Positions 36,237 through 45,665 of a stretch of DNA of 64,000 bases are shown in pieces; position 1 is the stretch's first letter, and the number at the start of each line of letters is the position of its first letter. The stretch spans positions 1 through 64,000 of the forward strand of contig NZ_JAHESD010000006.1 in the NCBI RefSeq assembly GCF_018598585.1, read 5' to 3'. Both the position numbers and the translations under genes were made by a program. Under the pieces are notes generated by a model, which was not told the origin of the DNA, made no database searches, and worked only from the letters and a program-made list of their open reading frames with translations. The DNA comes from Chryseosolibacter indicum. Lineage in GTDB: Bacteria > Bacteroidota > Bacteroidia > Cytophagales > Cyclobacteriaceae.

Positions 36237-36389
36237 ATGAGCGATATACTTTATATTCTCGCAGTAATCCTCATCATCGGATGGATACTTGGGTTCTTCG
36301 TATTTAGCGTAGGAAGCCTTATTCATATTCTTCTGGTGGTAGCTATTATAGCTATCTTGTTAAGACTAATCAGAGGAAGAAGTGTATAA
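36237..36389 (+). CDS. lmo0937-family small membrane protein (DUF5670)
   Basis: Starting at ATG 36237 it encodes 50 residues with two hydrophobic helices split by FFVFSVGSLIHILL and ending LLRLIRGRSV. This matches the lmo0937/DUF5670 family almost end to end. I preferred this start to the upstream one at 36207, which adds a lysine-rich tail not seen in the family. Members are often stress-linked; their function is unknown. A terminator follows. Confidence 0.88.
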   Translation: MSDILYILAVILIIGWILGFFVFSVGSLIHILLVVAIIAILLRLIRGRSV

Positions 36390-36407
36390 CAACCGTGGGG
36401 CATTATA

Positions 36408-36445
36408 TGAAGACCTTGTTTTAAAAAGACAAGGTCTTTTTAATT
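36408..36445 (+). terminator. Terminator after the lmo0937-family gene
   Basis: AAGACCTTGT pairs with ACAAGGTCTT around a short T/A loop, followed by TTTAATTT. Confidence 0.85.
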
Positions 36446-36504
36446 TATATCTAATTGAAATGTCTGCATTTATATTCCTTCTATTAAATAATTGAAAGAA
36501 TAGT

Positions 36505-36512
36505 TACATTTG
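36505..36512 (+). promoter_or_regulatory. Candidate -7 element for the DASS symporter
   Basis: TACATTTG matches TAnnTTTG, 25 bases upstream of the ATG at 36538. No clear -33 box was found. Confidence 0.45.
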
Positions 36513-36537
36513 AAAAGAGCGACAGTAACTATTTTTC

Positions 36538-37998
36538 ATGCTTAAATCCTTTCATGCAGGTACTAAAGAAGTAAGCTTTATTCTTGGACCATTATTATTT
36601 GTTCTCATATTATTATTCGTCCCTTCAGGCTTTGTTTCAGAGCACGCTTACAAAGTACTCGCACTAGCTGCATGGATGATTACCTGGTGGATTTCTGAAG
36701 CTGTGCCGATGCCTGTAACAGCTCTCCTACCTTTAGTGATGTTCCCCTATCTGGGTGTAATGAAAATGAATCAAGCCTCCGCCCCTTATGCTAATCCCAT
36801 TATCTTTCTTTTTATGGGTGGCTTTCTGATCGCATTAGCTCTTGAAAAACATAAGCTTCATTTACGCATCGCCCTTAATCTCATAAAAATAACAGGCACA
36901 TCAGGTAATGGAATAATACTAGGCTTTATGTATGCTACTGCCTTTATCAGCATGTGGATCAGCAATACCGCAACTGCTATGATGATGTTACCCATTGCTA
37001 CATCGGTAATCAAGTTATTGAAAAATGAATCTGCACCTGAAAGTGAACTTACCAAAGCAGAAAAAAATTTTGCTCTTGGGCTGATGTTAATGATTGGCTA
37101 CGCTGCTACTATAGGTGGGCTTGCCACTATCATTGGTACTCCGCCTAATGTAGTTTTTGCGGGACTTCTCGATGACTTCTACCATATCAAACTGGACTTT
37201 GGAAAATGGATGCTGGTAGGAGTTCCTGTTATGATCGTACTTTTGTTTAGTACCTATTTTATTATCACCAGGATTCTGTTTCCGAATAGAATTGAGAACA
37301 TCAAAGGATCGGAAGAATTAATTAAGGATCAACTACAGCAATTGGGAAGGATAACAACAGAAGAAAAACGTGTAATGATTGTTTTTGCACTAACATCATT
37401 CTTTTGGATTTTTCAACAATCAATAAACTATCTTTTAGGAAAGGAATTACTGAATGACACAAACATTGCCATGAGCGGCGGGCTGTTGATGTTTGTTATT
37501 CCTGCTAAAAACGGAAAAGACAAATTTCTTTTAACATGGAGAGACACGCAAAACATGGCGTGGGGAATCCTTATTCTTTTTGGCGGGGGTTTATGCCTTG
37601 CGCAAGGACTCGAAAGCACCGGTATTATTCAGGTTGTTGGTAAAACCATTGCAGCCCAGAGCAATTACAGTATCTGGTTAATATTTATTCTTATTGTTTG
37701 TTCTGTTCTGCTTTCTGAAGTCATGAGTAATGTAGCCCTTGTTCAGATATTTGTTCCCGTCATATTTGGGATTGCGAGTGGTTTAAACGTGAATCCGATC
37801 TTGTTGGCAATGCCAGTGACATTGAGCGCTAGTATTGGTTTTATGTTTCCTGTTGCAACACCACCGAATGCCATAGTATTTGCCAGCGGCTATATTCATG
37901 TTAAGGACATGATGCGCGCCGGATTTCTACTGGATGCTGTATCCATTCTGATTATCTTATTTGCCTCTACCACCCTTGTTGAGTGGGTTTACGGTTAG
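36538..37998 (+). CDS. DASS/SLC13-family sodium:dicarboxylate-type symporter
   Basis: This inner-membrane transporter probably moves dicarboxylates or related anions with sodium. The 486 residues have about 11 hydrophobic helices and the two substrate/sodium motif regions of the family: SNTATAMMMLP and IGTPPNVVF in the first half, and SNVALVQIFVP and ATPPNAIVFASGYI in the second. The early motif WWISEAVPMPVTALLP is also typical. It is a single gene with a candidate -7 element upstream. The substrate cannot be decided from sequence. Confidence 0.92.
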   Translation: MLKSFHAGTKEVSFILGPLLFVLILLFVPSGFVSEHAYKVLALAAWMITWWISEAVPMPVTALLPLVMFPYLGVMKMNQASAPYANPIIFLFMGGFLIALALEKHKLHLRIALNLIKITGTSGNGIILGFMYATAFISMWISNTATAMMMLPIATSVIKLLKNESAPESELTKAEKNFALGLMLMIGYAATIGGLATIIGTPPNVVFAGLLDDFYHIKLDFGKWMLVGVPVMIVLLFSTYFIITRILFPNRIENIKGSEELIKDQLQQLGRITTEEKRVMIVFALTSFFWIFQQSINYLLGKELLNDTNIAMSGGLLMFVIPAKNGKDKFLLTWRDTQNMAWGILILFGGGLCLAQGLESTGIIQVVGKTIAAQSNYSIWLIFILIVCSVLLSEVMSNVALVQIFVPVIFGIASGLNVNPILLAMPVTLSASIGFMFPVATPPNAIVFASGYIHVKDMMRAGFLLDAVSILIILFASTTLVEWVYG

Positions 37999-38148
37999 GT
38001 TTTAAGAATTTACAGATTGATTAAATAATATAACGAGCATAAAGTCGTCTTAGCTTTTGAGAGGATTTAAAATTTAATATTTTTAGTTATGAAATTGGCA
38101 TAAGAATATTTATGCTATAGTCGGTTATCTCTAACTATAAAAATCCAG

Positions 38149-40620
38149 GTGAAACGTAAAATCCTTGCTGCCCTAGTACTTGCGTTTGTCGCTGTTGTAA
38201 TGGCCCTTAGCATTACACATTTCTCTTTTAACGAGATGATGAGTACTGTTAACCAACTGTCTACTCCAAATGAGAAATTGGCAAAATTAAATGCAGCGTT
38301 CGAGGAGATCACAATGCTCGACCAGCAGCAGAGAACAGAGGCGATTAAGAATCCACTAAAGCCCTACAAATACTTTCTTGATCAATCCGGATATCTTCAT
38401 TCGATGATTGACACACTTCAAATGCTTCCTTGGGATACTGCTCAACTTATTCGCATAGGCAGCATGAAAGAGATTCTTGATCAACGCAATCAGCTATTTG
38501 TGTCTTATCTTAAAGTAAGAGCAGAACTTTCTGACAACCGTGAATTCTCCAAGCAACTGGATACTCTTTCTACCTTGCTTAAGCAAAGCCAAATCGCAGA
38601 CAGCAGCATTATAACGACGCAGAAGAAAACCATTACCACCTACTTAAAGACAGACAGCGCAGCTGATGACACAAAGGCAGAAAAGAGCTTCTTAAAAAAA
38701 CTTTTCAGCAAAAAGAAAAGCAAGCCAGCAGGGCCACCTCCGGTTAAGGTACAGGAAGAAACAAATGTTCAGATTGACACGCTAGCTATAGCACACCAGG
38801 TAATCGATATTGAGGAGATAGAGCGATTAATGGATGAGCTTGAAACCGATCAGCGCTTGCAACGTCGTAAACTTCAACAGAAAGAGCTTGAACTTATCAA
38901 TGCAAATAGTCTTTTTATTAACCAATTGTTAAACATTCTGCATGAAGTCGAAAATGAAGAAGTGAGAAATATGCGCGCAAGTAATGCGGACGCTGCCAAA
39001 GTATTTCATAATGGTATCTCCAGAATGAATATTCTGATGCTCTCATTTTTTCTTGGCGCCGCCATATTGGTATATCTAATACTTGTTGATATCAGCAAAA
39101 GCAATTACTATAAAAAGCAATTAGAGAAGGCAAGAGATCACGCAGAAGAACTTAGTAAAATCAAGCAGCGTTTTCTTGCCAATATGAGCCATGAGATCAG
39201 AACACCGTTGCAATCTATTATAGGATTCGCAGAACAATTAAGGAGTCATGCCAATAAAGACCATACTGAGGCTGTAAGTGCTATTCATAGCTCATCCGAG
39301 CATTTACTTCATATTGTTAATGAAGTTTTAGACTACTCCAGAATTTCTTCAGGTAGCTTTACATTGTCTAAAGAAAAATTCAGACTGATTCAACTTGTAA
39401 AAGAAGTTGAATCAGCAATGCGAATACAGGCAGACCGCAAAAGCTTGAGTTTCATTCTTGACACTGAAAAAACTTCGGATTACAACCTTTTAGGTGACCC
39501 CTTCAGATTAAGACAAATCTTATACAACCTTTTGGGTAATGCTATAAAATTTACCCACCAAGGGTTTATAAAACTCACGGTTAAAACCATCGAGATTGAT
39601 GACTGCATCCAATGCATTTTCGAAATCAAGGACACCGGAATAGGGATGACAAATGATGAGTTAAAAACCATCTTTAACCAGTTTGAACAAGCTAATTCCC
39701 AAATTACAAAAACATACGGAGGAACAGGCTTAGGTCTTACTATTGTAAAATCACTAATAGAAGTACAGAATGGTGAGCTTGAGGTAATGAGCGAACCAGG
39801 GGTTGGCTCAACGTTCAGAATTTCTCTTGGCTTTGATAAAGCTACTGAAATTCCACAACAAAAAGCACAGCACGCAGAAGCCCACTCAATTGCATTTAAT
39901 GGTAAAATACTGGTAGTGGATGATGATGCCATGATTCTGAAGTTGTGTGGTTTAATACTGAAGAAGAATAACATTTCGCATACAGCGTTTAATGAAGCAG
40001 AAGATCTCTTACGCACTGTAAAAGATCCTGAAGTCAGCCACATATTAATCGACATAAGAATGCCTAAAATGAATGGTGTTGAACTATGCAGGGCATTGAA
40101 GAAAGTCTATTCGGAGGGAGTGAAGTTTATTGCGCTTACTGCGCACGTATTACCTGAAGAAAGACAGAGCTTAATCCAACAGGGATTCAATACTGTACTT
40201 GCAAAACCCTTTCATGAAAATGAATTACTTACTGCCATCGGCGTAACACCAATTGAAAAAAGATTTATTGAAGAGATGCCAGACTTCTCATCCCTTAAGA
40301 AAATGACGATGGGAGATGATGCGTTGTTTTACTCCGTCATGCAACAATTTGTTGAAGAAAGTGAATATGATATTCAGAAACTCCAATCACAGGTAGAGCA
40401 GGAAAACAAGAAAGGAATACGTGAAGTAGTCCATAAGCTTGCCGGAAGACTTGGACAACTCGGCGTACATAATCTGTCCACCAGGTTTCGTGACCTGGAA
40501 CTCAGAATTGTTGAAGGAGCTGGCTATAACGAGCTAACGGATGACCTGATTGATGTTATTCAGGGCACTAAGGAACTATTGAATAGCATCCGCATGAATA
40601 CGCTGGCGCATTCAAACTAA
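38149..40620 (+). CDS. Hybrid histidine kinase with REC and HPt domains
   Basis: The 823-residue membrane kinase begins with TM1 (about 5-25), then a large predicted periplasmic sensor (about 26-290) and TM2 (about 296-315). The HisKA domain has phospho-acceptor His348 (NMSHEIRTP); HATPase motifs include DTGIGM and GGTGLGLTI. A receiver domain follows (acceptor Asp635 in HILIDIRMPKMNG), and a C-terminal HPt domain (His762 in VVHKLAGRLGQLG). The sensor holds a strongly basic segment (FLKKLFSKKKSKPAGPPP, about 183-200), odd for a periplasmic region. The start is GTG at 38149, which places TM1 at the N-terminus. It is convergent with the NtrC-type regulator, 6 bases apart, and that regulator is the probable output. 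Confidence 0.93.
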   Translation: MKRKILAALVLAFVAVVMALSITHFSFNEMMSTVNQLSTPNEKLAKLNAAFEEITMLDQQQRTEAIKNPLKPYKYFLDQSGYLHSMIDTLQMLPWDTAQLIRIGSMKEILDQRNQLFVSYLKVRAELSDNREFSKQLDTLSTLLKQSQIADSSIITTQKKTITTYLKTDSAADDTKAEKSFLKKLFSKKKSKPAGPPPVKVQEETNVQIDTLAIAHQVIDIEEIERLMDELETDQRLQRRKLQQKELELINANSLFINQLLNILHEVENEEVRNMRASNADAAKVFHNGISRMNILMLSFFLGAAILVYLILVDISKSNYYKKQLEKARDHAEELSKIKQRFLANMSHEIRTPLQSIIGFAEQLRSHANKDHTEAVSAIHSSSEHLLHIVNEVLDYSRISSGSFTLSKEKFRLIQLVKEVESAMRIQADRKSLSFILDTEKTSDYNLLGDPFRLRQILYNLLGNAIKFTHQGFIKLTVKTIEIDDCIQCIFEIKDTGIGMTNDELKTIFNQFEQANSQITKTYGGTGLGLTIVKSLIEVQNGELEVMSEPGVGSTFRISLGFDKATEIPQQKAQHAEAHSIAFNGKILVVDDDAMILKLCGLILKKNNISHTAFNEAEDLLRTVKDPEVSHILIDIRMPKMNGVELCRALKKVYSEGVKFIALTAHVLPEERQSLIQQGFNTVLAKPFHENELLTAIGVTPIEKRFIEEMPDFSSLKKMTMGDDALFYSVMQQFVEESEYDIQKLQSQVEQENKKGIREVVHKLAGRLGQLGVHNLSTRFRDLELRIVEGAGYNELTDDLIDVIQGTKELLNSIRMNTLAHSN

Positions 40621-40626
40621 TTCTTG

Positions 40627-41976
40627 CTATTCAATACCATACTTTTCCATTTTAAGGTAAAGAGTCTTCCTGTCAATATTTAAAATACGCGCGGCCTTTG
40701 ATTTATTATAGCGTACTTCCTGAAGTGTCTTAATAATCACTTCCCGTTCCTGTGCTTCCTGCAGTGCCTTCAGGTCGTAAACCGGAGCATTTGTTTCCTT
40801 ATTCTGTTCCATCGTTTTAACCCCATCAACCATTTCCGGAGGGATGACACTCATATTAACTTCATCACCTGTGGTAAGCAGTACAGCACGTTTAATTACG
40901 TTACGCATTTCGCGTAAGTTTCCAGGCCAGTCGTATTGCTGAAAAAGTGCTAATACCTCTTTATTAAACTCCTTTACTTTTCTTCCTAATTCGCGATTAG
41001 CTTCTTCCCTGAAGTAATTAAGGAACTCATACAGATCCTCTCCTCTATCTCTAAGAGGAGGTACGTCCAATTTAAATTCATTTAACCTATGATACAGATC
41101 TTCTCTGAACGTACCCTTTCTCACGCTTTCAGCGAGGTCGTCGTTGGTAGCTGTTAGAATACGAACATCAACCTTTATCTCTTTTGTACTGCCTATAGGT
41201 TGAATGATACGCTCTTGAATAGCACGGAGCAATTTCACCTGAACATCGTACGATAAGTTGCCCACCTCATCAAGGAATATGGTCCCCTTATGTGCAGCTT
41301 CAAACTGTCCCATCTTATCTGCCATGGCTCCCGTAAAAGCTCCTTTTACGTGTCCGAAAAGCTCACTTCCCGCTAACTCTTTAGAAAGTGCCCCACAATC
41401 AACAGCTACAAACGGACCCTTTGAACGTGAGCTTAATCGATGAATAGTTCGTGCTACGTTTTCTTTACCTGTGCCGCTTTCTCCTTGAATAAGTACAGAC
41501 ATGTTAGTTGGAGCCACAAGTCTGATGAACTCCGTAAGCTGTTTTGCGACACTACTTTTGCCTTCAACAAACGTATTATTGCTGGTAACAACAGTATTAC
41601 CGTTCTCTGCAGGCTTACCCTTGTCAAGTGCCTGTTTAACCACCATGAGTAGTTCATCAGGATTAACAGGTTTAGTAATGTATTCCAACGCACCTGATTT
41701 TATAGCTTTAATAGCAGTTCTGATATCATTAAAGCTTGTCATTATTACAACAGGAATATCAGGATTACTATTTTTCATCTCCATGAGGAGATCCATTCCT
41801 GTTGCATCCGGGAGTCTGTAATCGAGAAGTACGAGGTCGTATTGCTTATTATTAAAAGCTTTAAGGCCATCCTTTCCCTTGTTTTGAACAGAAACATGAT
41901 GACCGTGTTTAGAAAGGAAACCGTCAAGTATCCTGGAAAATGTTAAATCGTCTTCTATTAATAAAATGGCCGCCAT
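40627..41976 (-). CDS. Sigma-54-dependent response regulator (NtrC/AtoC type)
   Basis: The 449 residues hold a receiver domain (phosphorylated Asp52 in LVLLDYRLPDATG), a AAA+ domain with Walker A GESGTGKE, the sigma-54-contacting GAFTGA loop and Walker B IFLDEVGNL, and a C-terminal Fis-type helix-turn-helix (NKSKAARILNIDRKTLYLKM). All activator motifs are intact, so it should work with RpoN. Its stop is 6 bases from that of the hybrid kinase on the opposite strand, which suggests they form a pathway. The kinase's own REC/HPt implies a His-Asp-His-Asp relay ending here (inference). Confidence 0.95.
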   Translation of the reverse strand: MAAILLIEDDLTFSRILDGFLSKHGHHVSVQNKGKDGLKAFNNKQYDLVLLDYRLPDATGMDLLMEMKNSNPDIPVVIMTSFNDIRTAIKAIKSGALEYITKPVNPDELLMVVKQALDKGKPAENGNTVVTSNNTFVEGKSSVAKQLTEFIRLVAPTNMSVLIQGESGTGKENVARTIHRLSSRSKGPFVAVDCGALSKELAGSELFGHVKGAFTGAMADKMGQFEAAHKGTIFLDEVGNLSYDVQVKLLRAIQERIIQPIGSTKEIKVDVRILTATNDDLAESVRKGTFREDLYHRLNEFKLDVPPLRDRGEDLYEFLNYFREEANRELGRKVKEFNKEVLALFQQYDWPGNLREMRNVIKRAVLLTTGDEVNMSVIPPEMVDGVKTMEQNKETNAPVYDLKALQEAQEREVIIKTLQEVRYNKSKAARILNIDRKTLYLKMEKYGIE

Positions 41977-41985
41977 TGGGCTCGA

Positions 41986-42021
41986 AAATAAAAAGAAAAG
42001 CTGGAAATATCCCAGCTTTTC
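41986..42021 (-). terminator. Terminator after the 158-aa secreted protein gene
   Basis: On the minus strand GAAAAGCTGG and CCAGCTTTTC form the stem, followed by TTTTTATTTT. Confidence 0.85.
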
Positions 42022-42059
42022 TATATCGATTGATGTTAATTGGGTTTAACCCTGTGATT

Positions 42060-42536
42060 TTATTTTTGGTCGTCATTCATACCTGCATCATCCAGCTTCT
42101 TACCGTCTTTGTCAAATCTAACGGTTTTTGTTTGAGCGCCATTCTTCAGTTCAACGATGTAAATCTCCTGTGCATAAGCACCTGTAGTACTAGCACTTCC
42201 GCTCACACTTGTGGTATCGCTGTTAGTAGCATTTGTTGAACCATCAGTGTTACCAGTAGCATTTGTCGAAGCACCGTCCATTTTATAAGCGCCGCTTACC
42301 AACCAACCACGATATTCTTGACTTTCAAGTGAGCTCTTCACTTCTTCTGGCAAGTCTTGTGATTTAATTTTAACTCTGCCATCTTCCTGCATACCCATCG
42401 TTGAAGTTGGCGCCTGAGAAGACGTTGGAGATTGCGAAGTAGGGTCAGCTGGAGAAGTAGTAGATGTTGTATCTTGAGCATTTACTACCATCACTCCACC
42501 AACAAACATGCTAAGGGCGAACACTAATTTTTTCAT
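42060..42536 (-). CDS. Secreted Ser/Thr-rich protein with PepSY-like halves
   Basis: The 158-residue protein has a signal peptide (VVNAQ), a low-complexity linker (Thr/Ser/Pro-rich, about 22-46), a folded part (VKIKSQDLPEEVKSSLES..GWLVSGAYK), a second Ser/Thr/Asn-rich insert (about 87-118) and a closing part (QEIYIVELKNGAQTKTVRFDKDGKKL). The folded parts read as one PepSY-like alpha/beta domain interrupted by the low-complexity insert. The family and role are not firm. It has its own terminator. Confidence 0.75.
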   Translation of the reverse strand: MKKLVFALSMFVGGVMVVNAQDTTSTTSPADPTSQSPTSSQAPTSTMGMQEDGRVKIKSQDLPEEVKSSLESQEYRGWLVSGAYKMDGASTNATGNTDGSTNATNSDTTSVSGSASTTGAYAQEIYIVELKNGAQTKTVRFDKDGKKLDDAGMNDDQK

Positions 42537-42725
42537 GGTTGTATATTTTTAATATTGTTAAAGATTAATTCTCTTCTTGGGATAGATGGAATGTTATGCC
42601 ACAGGGCTATTTTTAAGTACATAAGTGTTTTAGGCTTAAAACACACCCTTCCTGAACAAGACGTGTAGAATCATTCAACAACCATGTTGATAAAAATTCA
42701 CGCTAAGGTTATGAAAAAGCAGCTG

Positions 42726-43073
42726 TTAAATATCACGCTCTTTCTTATTCCGTGCTTCTTCTATAAAATAAGCCGCACCTAAGCCGATGCCTCCGAAGAT
42801 GAATATCATTGAGAAATAGCCCACTTCTTCCATGTCAAGGCTTCTGTCAAGAAGATAGCCAAGAAGAAAACCGATCCCTACTCCTATCAGCATCAGGGAG
42901 GCACGAAGTGTACCTGACACTGCGTGTGCTTTACTGAAAAAATCGGTGCTTATTCCTTTTTCTATCATTGCCATCCTTTCATCATTTTGATATTTTCTGA
43001 TAAAGATGATCATGACAAATAATCCTATCGTCCCAATAATTGGGATGGAGAGTGCTAATGTACTTTCTGACAT
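42726..43073 (-). CDS. DUF6249-type membrane protein
   Basis: The 115 residues have one N-terminal helix (about 5-24), a conserved cytoplasmic segment (RKYQNDERMAMIEKGI), and two further helices (about 55-72 and 83-103). The 'KYQxDERMAMIEKG' stretch is characteristic of the DUF6249 group, which in Bacteroidota usually lies beside an ECF sigma factor. Here the ECF gene is divergent, 124 bases away. A role in sensing or regulating that sigma factor is possible but unproven. Confidence 0.8.
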   Translation of the reverse strand: MSESTLALSIPIIGTIGLFVMIIFIRKYQNDERMAMIEKGISTDFFSKAHAVSGTLRASLMLIGVGIGFLLGYLLDRSLDMEEVGYFSMIFIFGGIGLGAAYFIEEARNKKERDI

Positions 43074-43197
43074 ATTACTTTGTTTAATTTTGCAGCTATG
43101 ACGCTTAGTGGTATTGATCTGGTTACATCAATAAAGAGAAATTGTTTTATATTTAATAATATGTAACCTCAAAAACTTTAACAGCGTCAAACGCCCG

Positions 43198-43755
43198 ATG
43201 ACGATGGACTCCGAGTATGTAGTTATAGACAGAATACTGGAAGGTGAAGCCGCTCTTTATACTGAACTTGTAGATCGGTATAAAGGATACGTGTTCACTA
43301 TCGCTTATAAGATTCTGCAACATAAGCCAGAAGCAGAGGAGGCAGCACAGGATGCGTTTATAAAAGCATATCACGGACTAAAAGGATTCAACAAAGAATC
43401 AAAATTTTCAACATGGCTTTACAGAATTGCTTTTAACACTGCAGTGAGTTATAAGCGAAAGCAAAAACATCAATTCTATAGCATTGAAAATTCAATTATA
43501 ACGCACCAGCAGGAAGCAGATGGCATTTTAGAGAAAACGGATAAGAAGAAGTACTTGCAGCATGCAATTTCAAGATTGAGCGAGACAGATCAATTAGCGA
43601 TTTCATTGTTTTATCTTGAAGAACTCTCCCTTGAAGAGATATCTTCCATAACAGGAACAGAAGCCAATACGCTGAAAGTAAAAATTCACAGGGCCAGGAT
43701 TAAAATAGCAGATGAGTTAAAGAAAATACTAGATAAGGAAGCATTAACTTTGTAA
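43198..43755 (+). CDS. ECF-type RNA polymerase sigma factor
   Basis: The 185 residues contain sigma region 2 (ELVDRYKGYVFTIAYKIL, then EEAAQDAFIKAYHGLKGF and the promoter-melting FSTWLYRIAFNTAVSYKRK) and region 4 (LSETDQLAISLFYLEELS, then GTEANTLKVKIHRARIKI). There is no region 1.1 or 3, so it belongs to the extracytoplasmic-function class. The probable anti-sigma gene follows after 2 bases. Met3 (43204) is an alternative start. Confidence 0.95.
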   Translation: MTMDSEYVVIDRILEGEAALYTELVDRYKGYVFTIAYKILQHKPEAEEAAQDAFIKAYHGLKGFNKESKFSTWLYRIAFNTAVSYKRKQKHQFYSIENSIITHQQEADGILEKTDKKKYLQHAISRLSETDQLAISLFYLEELSLEEISSITGTEANTLKVKIHRARIKIADELKKILDKEALTL

Positions 43756-43757
43756 TT

Positions 43758-44279
43758 ATGAAGATGGAGGATTTTGAAATTAAAGTGTTAGCGTATCTTG
43801 ATAATACAATGAGCAAAAGTGACAGGGATGCTTTTGAACAACTCATAGAATCAGAAAAGCACTTAAAGCTCAGGTTTGAAGAAATTCGTCATGTTGATTT
43901 TCTTCTGAGAAGCGAGCCTCTTCAACAGCCTCCCAAAGATTTTACAAGTAATGTTATCTCCAATCTTCATCAAAGACCAGTAGAAGCCTCCGCTATTTCT
44001 ATTGTCAGAAGTCTGCTTCTACTCAGTGGTATAATCATGGTCGTAGTGATTTGCGTTATTCTTGTTACCAATGGTAGGTTTGATACCATGACCGCCTTAG
44101 TTGATCTTGGCGATTTGAATTTAGCTTCTAAATATGTTCATAAAAATCTCCCTGCTATCTCTATCGGAGGCAGATCACTTATCAATGTTATAATCTTGTT
44201 AAACCTATTATTAGGATTGCTTATTCTTGATAAGGGTATATTAAGGCCATTGTTTCAAAAGCGAATGCATGCTGGTTAA
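43758..44279 (+). CDS. Probable anti-sigma factor, membrane-bound
   Basis: The 173 residues begin with a soluble N-terminal region (FEIKVLAYLDNTMSKSDRDAFEQLIES) of the zinc-free anti-sigma type: short helices and no His-Cys-Cys motif. Two hydrophobic helices follow (about 90-106 and 139-157). It is 2 bases downstream of the ECF sigma gene, so the pair is almost surely co-translated and antagonistic. The function is inferred from position and architecture. Confidence 0.8.
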   Translation: MKMEDFEIKVLAYLDNTMSKSDRDAFEQLIESEKHLKLRFEEIRHVDFLLRSEPLQQPPKDFTSNVISNLHQRPVEASAISIVRSLLLLSGIIMVVVICVILVTNGRFDTMTALVDLGDLNLASKYVHKNLPAISIGGRSLINVIILLNLLLGLLILDKGILRPLFQKRMHAG

Positions 44280-44330
44280 TTTTGCGTTATACAGATAATC
44301 TTTATCTTGAGGAAGATTAGGATTTAAACA

Positions 44331-45665
44331 TTGATGCAACCAAACACAGCTTTTAGAAATGCAATTGTAGCCGCGCTAGGCGGTTTTCTATTCGGATTTG
44401 ACACTGCAGTAATATCAGGCGTTGAGAAATCAATACAACAGCTCTGGCATCTGGATGATTTTTGGCACGGGTTTACCGTGGCTTCGGCGCTGGTAGGAAC
44501 TGTCATCGGCTCCTTGGTTGGTGGACTACCTGCGGAACGCTATGGCAGAAAAAAAGTACTTCAGTGGATCGGTCTGCTGTATCTTGTCACCTCATTATTT
44601 ACTGCCCTCACCACCACATGGGAGCTCTTTGTCTTATTCCGCTTTTTAGGAGGTATTGGCGTTGGCGCGTCTTCAGTTGTAGGCCCGATGTACATATCCG
44701 AAATTTCTCCGGCGCACAGGCGAGGACGGCTTGTTGCATTGTTTCAATTTAATATTGTAACAGGTATTCTCATTGCTTTCTTATCCAACTACCTTTTGTT
44801 TGGCGTGGGGGAAGAAGCATGGAGATGGATGCTCGGTGTTCAGGCAATTCCATCACTTCTTTATTTTATTCTTGTATTCTTTGTTCCTGAAAGTCCGAGA
44901 TGGTTAATAAAACATAACCGGAAGATTGAAGCTGAAAAGGTTCTTTATTCAATCGGAGAACCAGATGCAAAAGCAGCATCTTTAAGAATTGAAGATTCAC
45001 TTCACTCAGAAGCCGGGCTGGCCAAAGAAAGTTTGTTTAATGGACAGTATAATAAACCTATCCTTTTTGTAGTAGCACTTGCTATGTTCAATCAGCTTTC
45101 TGGCATTAACGCCATCATGTACTATGCACCACGGATTTTTGAGATGACAGGGTTAGCAAAAGATACTGCCCTTCTACAAGCTGTTTCCATTGGTGTTACC
45201 AACATGATCTTCACATTACTAGCAATTTCAGTAATAGATCGGTATGGAAGAAAAACGTTACTCATCATTGGCTCTTTCGGAATGGTCATTTCCCTCGGCC
45301 TCGTTGCCTGGTCCTTTTACACTAAGGACTTTGGAGGATACGCGGTGATGTTTTACCTGGTAGCCTTTATTGCCTTTTTCGCCTTTTCTCAAGGTGCAGT
45401 TATCTGGGTTTTCATGTCGGAAATATTTCCAAATAGTGTGCGGGCTAAAGGCCAAACTTTGGGCAGCTTTACGCACTGGATAATGGCTGTGATTATTTCA
45501 TGGGCTTTCCCGCTTATTGCAGAATCCTCGGATTTGGGAGGCTTCTACTCTTTCCTGCTTTTTGCGCTCATGATGTTCTTACACGGTGTATTTGTATGGA
45601 GGGTGTTACCTGAAACAAAAGGTAAATCATTGGAAGGAATTCAGCAGGAACTTCACATTCATTAG
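44331..45665 (+). CDS. Sugar-porter family MFS transporter
   Basis: The 444 residues have about 12 membrane helices. Sugar-porter signatures are LFGFDTAVISG near the start, ERYGRKKVLQ between helices 2 and 3, VPESPRWLIKHNRK, QLSGINAIMYYAPRIF (the GIN motif with adjacent Gln), DRYGRKTLL and the terminal LPETKGKSLEGIQ. It is likely a proton:sugar symporter, such as for xylose or arabinose-type sugars, but the sugar is not readable. Its stop overlaps the opposite-strand 104-aa gene by 4 bases. Confidence 0.93.
   Translation: MMQPNTAFRNAIVAALGGFLFGFDTAVISGVEKSIQQLWHLDDFWHGFTVASALVGTVIGSLVGGLPAERYGRKKVLQWIGLLYLVTSLFTALTTTWELFVLFRFLGGIGVGASSVVGPMYISEISPAHRRGRLVALFQFNIVTGILIAFLSNYLLFGVGEEAWRWMLGVQAIPSLLYFILVFFVPESPRWLIKHNRKIEAEKVLYSIGEPDAKAASLRIEDSLHSEAGLAKESLFNGQYNKPILFVVALAMFNQLSGINAIMYYAPRIFEMTGLAKDTALLQAVSIGVTNMIFTLLAISVIDRYGRKTLLIIGSFGMVISLGLVAWSFYTKDFGGYAVMFYLVAFIAFFAFSQGAVIWVFMSEIFPNSVRAKGQTLGSFTHWIMAVIISWAFPLIAESSDLGGFYSFLLFALMMFLHGVFVWRVLPETKGKSLEGIQQELHIH

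Noticed and set aside
39480-40055. Minus-strand 191-codon frame inside the hybrid kinase gene
   Set aside because: It lies opposite the HATPase and receiver domains and is only a shadow.
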